Assembly (NCBI GenBank): GCA_902477645.1
Contig: CABSIA010000040.1
Location: forward strand, 1-19,856
Length of the DNA stretch: 19,856 nt
Reading direction: 5' to 3'
From: an uncultured Prevotella sp.
GTDB lineage: Bacteria; Bacteroidota; Bacteroidia; Bacteroidales; Bacteroidaceae
Below the pieces are notes generated by a model. It was not told the DNA's origin and did not search any database. It saw only the letters and a program-made list of their open reading frames with translations. Every line of letters starts with the position of its first letter. The first letter of the stretch is position 1. Positions 15,701 to 19,856 of the stretch are shown piece after piece. The position numbers and the translations under genes were made by a program.

Positions 15701-16212
15701 ACCACTTTGTCCTCATCACCTACAAGTGCATTTGAAATGTCGAATGTGGCGGTCTCAAATTTAGAGCCGGATTTTGTTGATGTCTTATATTCATTTCCCA
15801 CAGTCGTTATGGTCTTGTCGGCTGTCTCATAAGTGAGGTCAGCGGACCATGTAGAGGCGTTGTAACCCACACCATAAGTACATTGTCTTTTGCTGTCTGT
15901 AGAGCCAGTTACTTCTGCTGTGAGTGTGGCACCTGTTATTGTGCCTTCTATGGCAGAGGCATCAACCTGAATGTATGTGATTTTGTTTTCGCCCCATCCT
16001 GTGTTGCCGAATCCGACTTCGCCACCAGAAATCTTGTTGAATCCACTTCTTGCGGTCTCACCCGGAGCGATTTCACCAATGGCTGTGGTGGGGTTGTCAT
16101 AATCAACATACGTCATCTTTACTACGGCTGTGCCGTCTGCAGCCCATGCTCCTGTAACTCCGAAAATCAGAGCCACGGTCATTAGAATGGACTTTAGTAA
16201 ATTCTTCTTCAT
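12748..16212 (-). CDS. Large secreted multidomain beta protein with sorting-domain-like C terminus
   Basis: I do not recognise a named family for the whole protein. From the ATG at 16212 it has 1154 residues and a clean signal peptide (MKKNLLKS, hydrophobic core, cleavage after GAWA24). The frame extends to an ATG at 16260, but that adds a basic 16-residue lead that would disrupt the signal peptide. Regions: 25-200, beta-rich; about 201-270, MucBP-like beta repeat; about 345-465, resembling a carbohydrate-binding module (LPNGKYKLYTSTWGG); 478-670 and 680-885, two copies of a two-part OB-like module (IEDETG / IEDETA motifs); about 896-1100, a beta module starting KWDFRTWSEETVANM. The tail 1119-1154 (AVYTINGVKV, GLAKGMYIIGGKKVVVK) resembles Bacteroidetes C-terminal sorting domains, suggesting T9SS export and surface attachment. 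No catalytic motif was found. An adhesin or glycan-binding role is only a guess. Confidence 0.9.
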   Translation of the reverse strand: MKKNLLKSILMTVALIFGVTGAWAADGTAVVKMTYVDYDNPTTAIGEIAPGETARSGFNKISGGEVGFGNTGWGENKITYIQVDASAIEGTITGATLTAEVTGSTDSKRQCTYGVGYNASTWSADLTYETADKTITTVGNEYKTSTKSGSKFETATFDISNALVGDEDKVVTILMYETAAAGGYIKNPTVTVTYLDASQAATYTVKYVCGETEVKVATTGTGAIGSFYTVTDEDKASCMFNDVKYIYVSDDAASQTIAEDGSTVITVTFREAEKFAYTLKNNLGGVINEGTDWEGETVNIAYPRYLAQDGTLYSAGKGSAGWYLKTIELTQDNVEATVDYSATETADVVFLAEAEDIETLTVSTAANSNVRCSNGLGAYNAGEGDALIVNLPNGKYKLYTSTWGGTGVDFTFKAGETTIGTFECLGSIKDYDTEEFELNAASTPITLGATSNAARCIDFVYIIKTGDAELIEETMPVAENIAAAKEEGMRDKEIKLDVTGAKVTLYGGNNMMESFIEDETGALMVDFNISKLLGEDGVTLTGYIIGKITKDQTKGGVFTFKGTDNTATSEITKEATEIVPTVTTIADINAGQVCDVTSKFVRLENVSVKYEDTGWSADITLVDGDQELTVNDAMFVLPEDMSVVEKFNSISGVVMYGYYGMEFVPYGAFDFVEKQIEFTEVANIAALKDIANDTDIKLALNNTQIKVLEGGRWDKAIYIEDETAGIQILDEQGEIFTELGQTFNGYIYLKYKDEYGMRNLETAGYTHNSEYTVEVKDVVAKEVAWTDATSANYNMQLIKVNNVELAEKTITEGEDSYSLLYLKSGDKEMNMSDMFSKAYDENGGKIELGMYKVTGIIMEGPVYDENYEVAGYIDYFIPAGETAFEAVAVEPVADLRKWDFRTWSEETVANMAADAASVVPEDNGDGTFTYPTVTPWRSYEKVGGPTEAEPDHGGNAYWYGTEISGSEELTANGVVIAETKGLLFNKMSAGALAVGINYPSTSLGTYNGPSYLWIGGKNNSFTIPTVKSGSKVYIGIESHKNTDARGVKLTIDGVELGQAIPKTFEEFVFTVPGETTDETASDIVVTNTNGCHIYYIYVDATGEVDGINGVKADVDFVNSAVYTINGVKVRNAGDSLEGLAKGMYIIGGKKVVVK

Positions 16213-16431
16213 TATTGAATAGATTTGTTGTTGTTTGCGCCTTCCGCTCCGTTTGCGCATTTTTAAAATTAAATTAGGTTTCCGTTCGCCGCTGCGGAAC
16301 GTTCAACCCTCCCAGTCTTAGTGGTAAGGGCAGTAGTGAAAAATCGTTTAGTAGTCTTTTAATTAGTTTCTTCTTGTAATTTGTTTTGATTATTTTAGTA
16401 GTTTATTGAAAATATGGAATAACCGAAATTT
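16213..16431 (-). other. Leader region without a canonical promoter
   Basis: The stretch between the hairpin after the peptidase gene and the start of the 1154-residue protein gene has no CAAA on the plus strand, so no TTTG at all for a minus-strand -7 or -33 element. It contains a short GC-rich patch (about 16281-16301) in otherwise AT-rich DNA. The gene may use a variant promoter or be read through from the peptidase gene. Confidence 0.4.
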
Positions 16432-16465
16432 GATGTAGAACCGCAATACATAACGGTCCTACATC
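16432..16465 (-). terminator. Hairpin downstream of the C1B peptidase gene
   Basis: Arms 16432-16443 and 16454-16465 pair at 11 of 12 positions with a 10-nt loop, 12 bp past the peptidase stop codon. On the minus strand a short AAATTT stretch follows rather than a long U-run. It is likely a terminator or 3'-end stabiliser of moderate strength. Confidence 0.55.
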
Positions 16466-16477
16466 TTATGCGTAAAT

Positions 16478-17884
16478 CTATTCGTCTTCCTGGAACAACG
16501 GATCCTCTGGCATAACCATTACCGGTTTCTGCTCAAACAGCTTGAGCACATCGGCAGGAACATACCTCTTGTCGACAACAAGACGGAACATGTACTCGTT
16601 GAACCACTCGTTGGTCATAATGAGACAGCCAGCCAGACCTGTCGCGGGTCCCCAACTGTTCTCCACCTTCCATTTCAGAGGTTTGCCGTCGGCATCGAGG
16701 TCAACAGCCGTAAGTGTCATGGCATGAGTGCTGCCGCTATCGAAAGTTGCAATTCGCTGCGCCTTGTCCATAGAGAAGTTGGTAGAGAACAGCGAGGCGT
16801 AGTCAAAATTCTCAACATCGAGCACACCACGCTTACGGTCGTACTGTTTGCCGACATCGTAGCTGCTGTACATTTTCCGTCCGTCCTTGAGCGATGCGAT
16901 TGCCAGCGATGCGATTTCGTCCATAGGCAGGTTCAGATATTTCCAGTTGTGTCCGTCGTAGGTATGGCGGTCATACTCAACCTCGTAGGTCTTGTGGAAC
17001 GGGCGGCGGGGGTCATTCATCACCATAATGAATGAGCCGTTTATGGCCTCGCCCACCGTCTCACGGTAAAACTCCTTTGGAGTATATTTCTTAGCCGGAG
17101 CCACCGCCTTGCCGTTTTTGTCGGTAAAGGCGTATGTAAACTCTTTTACAGGCTCGCCGAGCGTCAGCGACAACATGCGGTATATGGTAGAGAGCATTTC
17201 TGTTTTACGCTCATTGATTGCCTTGCCACTTTTTCCTTTTGCCGCCATGTCACGAAGCTCAAGCCCATATTCACGCAGCTTGCTCGACACGAGTCTCGAC
17301 ATGCGGCTTGTGTTCTCTGCCGAATATGTCTCCGGCACTACACTTTTCGGCACAAGACCATACTTGTCGGCAAGGTCGGCAACACCGCAAAATGTGCCGC
17401 CGTCACCAATGGGACTCTTGAAAAAGAACTGCACACGTGTATCATCGATAGGTTTATCAGCATTGTCGATAATCCCCTGAAGCATAAGGTTTGCCTTCTC
17501 CAACTGGTCATAAAAGAAAAGATAGTCATGAGAGAACTCTACAGTCAGCGAGTCGCCATGCTCCTTGGCAAAGTTTGCCCTGAGCACGTTGAACCCCGAG
17601 AACATCCAACAGCGTCCGCTGCTCTGCTGGTCGTGTATGCTCTGCTTCGGAGTCTCCACGGAAAAATAAGTATCGACATCCCCTTGCCTTGCATGGTTTT
17701 TGGCTATGTTGTCGATGCTGTTTGAGGCAATGGCGTTGAAAAGAGCCTTCGACATTGGTGTTGCCTGTTGTGACTTCTGAATTTCAGTAAGCATCTGTTG
17801 AGTAATGCCTCCCAGCTTGTTCTGCGCCTGCATGCCCAAAGAAAGAGCGAGACAGCAGGCTGCGAATACGGTTCTTCTGTTCAT
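16478..17884 (-). CDS. Exported C1B cysteine peptidase (bleomycin hydrolase/PepC type)
   Basis: A 468-residue papain-superfamily peptidase of the C1B subfamily, usually aminopeptidases that form hexameric self-compartmentalised barrels. Catalytic residues are all visible: oxyanion Gln86 and nucleophile Cys92 in DQQSSGRCWMFSG (85-97), His387 in STHAMTLTAVD (385-395) and Asn409 in KVENSWG (406-412). An N-terminal signal peptide is present (MNRRT, hydrophobic stretch, then MQAQNK), with likely cleavage near residue 20-21. Classic PepC and bleomycin hydrolase are cytosolic, so this one probably acts in the periplasm or outside. A lipoprotein is less likely, since Cys10-Cys11 lack a good lipobox. 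The C-terminal tail (MPEDPLFQEDE) is acidic; in the family the C terminus lines the active site and restricts cleavage to N-terminal residues. It has its own promoter, divergent from dxs. Confidence 0.94.
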   Translation of the reverse strand: MNRRTVFAACCLALSLGMQAQNKLGGITQQMLTEIQKSQQATPMSKALFNAIASNSIDNIAKNHARQGDVDTYFSVETPKQSIHDQQSSGRCWMFSGFNVLRANFAKEHGDSLTVEFSHDYLFFYDQLEKANLMLQGIIDNADKPIDDTRVQFFFKSPIGDGGTFCGVADLADKYGLVPKSVVPETYSAENTSRMSRLVSSKLREYGLELRDMAAKGKSGKAINERKTEMLSTIYRMLSLTLGEPVKEFTYAFTDKNGKAVAPAKKYTPKEFYRETVGEAINGSFIMVMNDPRRPFHKTYEVEYDRHTYDGHNWKYLNLPMDEIASLAIASLKDGRKMYSSYDVGKQYDRKRGVLDVENFDYASLFSTNFSMDKAQRIATFDSGSTHAMTLTAVDLDADGKPLKWKVENSWGPATGLAGCLIMTNEWFNEYMFRLVVDKRYVPADVLKLFEQKPVMVMPEDPLFQEDE

Positions 17885-17924
17885 CTGTATATAGCTGTAT
17901 TAAAAAAATAAAAAATATGCTTGG

Positions 17925-17956
17925 CAAATTTAGCGATAAAAGCCGAGACTTACAAG
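17925..17956 (-). promoter_or_regulatory. Promoter of the C1B peptidase gene
   Basis: On the minus strand CTTG (17953-17956, 3 of 4 to TTTG) is followed by a 20-nt spacer and TAAATTTG (17925-17932), an exact -7 match. The predicted leader is about 35 nt. It is back to back with the dxs promoter. Confidence 0.65.
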
Positions 17957-17981
17957 CTTTTGTTGGAAAAACATTATTTCT

Positions 17982-18013
17982 TTTGCTCATAATAGGATTA
18001 TTTCGTAACTTTG
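17982..18013 (+). promoter_or_regulatory. Promoter of dxs
   Basis: TTTG (17982-17985), a 20-nt spacer and TAACTTTG (18006-18013) match the Bacteroidetes primary sigma-factor pattern at every consensus base. Transcription would begin near 18020, about 20 nt before the dxs ATG. Confidence 0.78.
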
Positions 18014-18039
18014 CAATCTCTATAAATTATTATCAGGTG

Positions 18040-19856
18040 ATGACAGAGAATACGAAATATCCGCTACTAAGCCAAATAGAATATCCTGAAGACTTACGCA
18101 AACTGAAAATAGAGCAACTGCCCCAAGTCTGCAACGAGCTAAGGAACGACATAATTGACGAGGTGTCCATGAACCCCGGACACTTTGCCTCAAGCCTTGG
18201 CGTAGTGGAAATCACTGTGGCGCTGCACTATGTCTTCAACACTCCCGAAGACCGTCTGGTATGGGATGTGGGGCATCAGGCTTACGGTCATAAAATACTG
18301 ACAGGGCGAAGAGACACATTCTGCACCAACCGCATGCTGCACGGCATCCGCCCATTCCCGTCGCCACTTGAAAGCGAATACGACACTTTCCCCTGCGGAC
18401 ACGCGTCAAATTCTATCTCGGGGGCTCTCGGCATGGCTGTGGCAGCAAAAGCCGACGGCACCAACCGTCATGTTGTGGCGATAATCGGCGACGGCGCCAT
18501 GAGCGGAGGCCTCGCCTTCGAAGGCCTCAACAACGTGTCGTCTACTCCCAACGACTTGCTGATAATCCTGAACGACAACGACATGTCTATAGACCGTGCC
18601 GTTGGCGGCATGGAGAAATATCTTCTGAACCTCGACACCAACGAGACATACAACCGCCTGCGTTTCAAGGCGTCACGGTGGCTGCACTCCAAAGGTTTCC
18701 TGAACGACGAGCGCCGGAAAGGGATAATAAGGCTCAACAATGCGCTGAAAAGCGCAATCAGCCACCAACAGAACATTTTTGAAGGCATGAACATCAGATA
18801 TTTCGGACCGTTCGACGGCCACGATGTGAAGAATAACGTGCGCCTGCTGATGCAGCTGAAGAATATGAAAGGCCCGAAAATTCTGCACCTCCACACCACA
18901 AAAGGCAAAGGATATGAGCCGGCGGAAAAATGCGCAACCATTTGGCACGCACCAGGGAAATTCGACCCGAAGACAGGTGAGCGCATCGTAGACAGCACAC
19001 CGAAACCACCTAAATATCAGGATGTTTTCGGCAACACGCTGCTTGAAATGGCCCGTGAGAACAAGAAAATTGTAGGTGTAACGCCAGCAATGCCAACGGG
19101 ATGCTCGATGAACATAATGATGAAAGAGTTGCCAGACAGAACTTTTGATGTAGGCATTGCCGAGGAGCACGCCGTAACGTTCTCGGCAGGTATGGCAAAA
19201 GACGGACTCATACCGTTCTGCAACATCTACAGCTCGTTCGCACAAAGGGCATACGACAACATAATCCACGATATGGCTCTGCTCAACCTGCACGTAGTGC
19301 TGTGCCTTGACAGAGCAGGACTCGTAGGCAAAGACGGGCCAACCCATCATGGAGTATTCGACCTTGCAAGTCTCAGAGTAATTCCCAACCTCACTGTCGC
19401 ATCACCTATGGACGAAAAAGAGCTAAGGCGAATGATGTATACCGCCGCACAGCCCGACATGGGAAGTTTCGTAATCAGATACCCGCGCGGGCGTGGCATG
19501 TATACCGACTGGCGATGCATGCTCGAGACCATAGAAGTTGGAAAAGGACGCAAAATTAGCGACAGCAACGGCAGCAATACGGCAGTAATCTCTCTTGGGC
19601 CTATAGGAAACAATGTCGCCGAGGTGATAGCGGCAATGGATAAAAAACCAGCCCACTACGATTTTCGTTTCCTGAAACCCCTCGACGAGGACCTGCTGGC
19701 AGAAATCGCCGCAAACAGCAAGCGCATAGTGACTGTTGAGGACGGAGTAAGAAACGGAGGCATGGGAACCGCCGTTATGGAATGGCTCAACGACAACGGA
19801 CATAACGACATAACGGTAACACGGCTTGGCATCCCCGACACGTTCGTTGAGCACGG
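18040..19856 (+). CDS. dxs: 1-deoxy-D-xylulose-5-phosphate synthase, 3'-truncated
   Basis: Thiamine-diphosphate-dependent enzyme (EC 2.2.1.7) that joins pyruvate and glyceraldehyde 3-phosphate, the first step of the MEP pathway to isoprenoids and also a source for thiamine and pyridoxal synthesis; cytoplasmic. The frame from ATG 18040 gives 605 full codons and is open at the right edge; Bacteroidales Dxs is usually about 635 residues, so roughly 30 are missing. Visible landmarks: NPGHFASSLGVVE (45-57), WDVGHQAYGHKILTGR (75-90), GHASNSISGALGMAVA (120-135), the ThDP/Mg motif GDGAMSGG...NDND (150-181) and GIAEEHAVTFSAGMA, where Glu375 matches the catalytic Glu370 of E. coli Dxs. DRAGLVGKDGPTHHG and the C-terminal RLGIPDTFVEHG follow. 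A GTG precedes the ATG directly in frame; the ATG is preferred. Confidence 0.97.
   Translation, partial: MTENTKYPLLSQIEYPEDLRKLKIEQLPQVCNELRNDIIDEVSMNPGHFASSLGVVEITVALHYVFNTPEDRLVWDVGHQAYGHKILTGRRDTFCTNRMLHGIRPFPSPLESEYDTFPCGHASNSISGALGMAVAAKADGTNRHVVAIIGDGAMSGGLAFEGLNNVSSTPNDLLIILNDNDMSIDRAVGGMEKYLLNLDTNETYNRLRFKASRWLHSKGFLNDERRKGIIRLNNALKSAISHQQNIFEGMNIRYFGPFDGHDVKNNVRLLMQLKNMKGPKILHLHTTKGKGYEPAEKCATIWHAPGKFDPKTGERIVDSTPKPPKYQDVFGNTLLEMARENKKIVGVTPAMPTGCSMNIMMKELPDRTFDVGIAEEHAVTFSAGMAKDGLIPFCNIYSSFAQRAYDNIIHDMALLNLHVVLCLDRAGLVGKDGPTHHGVFDLASLRVIPNLTVASPMDEKELRRMMYTAAQPDMGSFVIRYPRGRGMYTDWRCMLETIEVGKGRKISDSNGSNTAVISLGPIGNNVAEVIAAMDKKPAHYDFRFLKPLDEDLLAEIAANSKRIVTVEDGVRNGGMGTAVMEWLNDNGHNDITVTRLGIPDTFVEH

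Noticed and set aside
16213..16260. The upstream ATG at 16260 as the start of the 1154-residue protein.
   Set aside because: It would place a basic, Gln-rich 16-residue lead before an otherwise textbook signal peptide that begins at the ATG at 16212.

Overview
The window looks like chromosomal DNA from a Bacteroidales bacterium, most plausibly a Prevotellaceae-like or related gut or oral lineage. Support comes from a full-length SprA (the type IX secretion outer-membrane translocon, found only in Bacteroidetes) directly downstream of ruvA, a meso-diaminopimelate dehydrogenase, a large secreted protein with the tail style common in Prevotella, and promoters of the Bacteroidetes pattern TTTG-N20-TAnnTTTG. 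The genus is an inference; nothing here fixes it.

Layout, left to right. A GH20 beta-N-acetylhexosaminidase (+) enters from the left edge and converges on ddh (-); between them lies a nested cluster of palindromes that probably ends transcription from both sides. A divergent intergenic region with a small symmetric motif separates ddh from ruvA-sprA (+), two genes 15 bp apart. sprA fills 7.7 kb. It converges on a minus-strand pair, nfeD then an SPFH/stomatin-like gene, with a clear intrinsic terminator after the SPFH gene. Next on the minus strand are a 1154-residue secreted multidomain protein with a sorting-domain-like C terminus and, upstream of it, an exported C1B (bleomycin hydrolase/PepC-type) peptidase. 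Last, dxs (+) diverges from the peptidase gene and runs off the right edge about 30 codons before its expected end.

Functional links. SprA is the pore through which T9SS cargo crosses the outer membrane, and the 1154-residue protein is a plausible cargo; whether the genome has the rest of the T9SS cannot be seen here. NfeD and the SPFH protein form a well-known membrane pair. Ddh (one-step meso-DAP synthesis) and Dxs (isoprenoid precursors) are core metabolism, and RuvA is Holliday-junction processing.

Most of the window is ordinary core genome. I did not find a convincing undescribed system. The most unusual structure is a pair of 26-bp GC-rich elements in inverted orientation at the nfeD-SPFH junction. 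One copy encodes the C-terminal tail of NfeD and the other sits 11 nt before the SPFH start codon. The nested palindromes at 1202-1293, the lysine/glutamate-rich insert in SprA, and the duplicated two-part beta domains in the 1154-residue protein are secondary points of interest.
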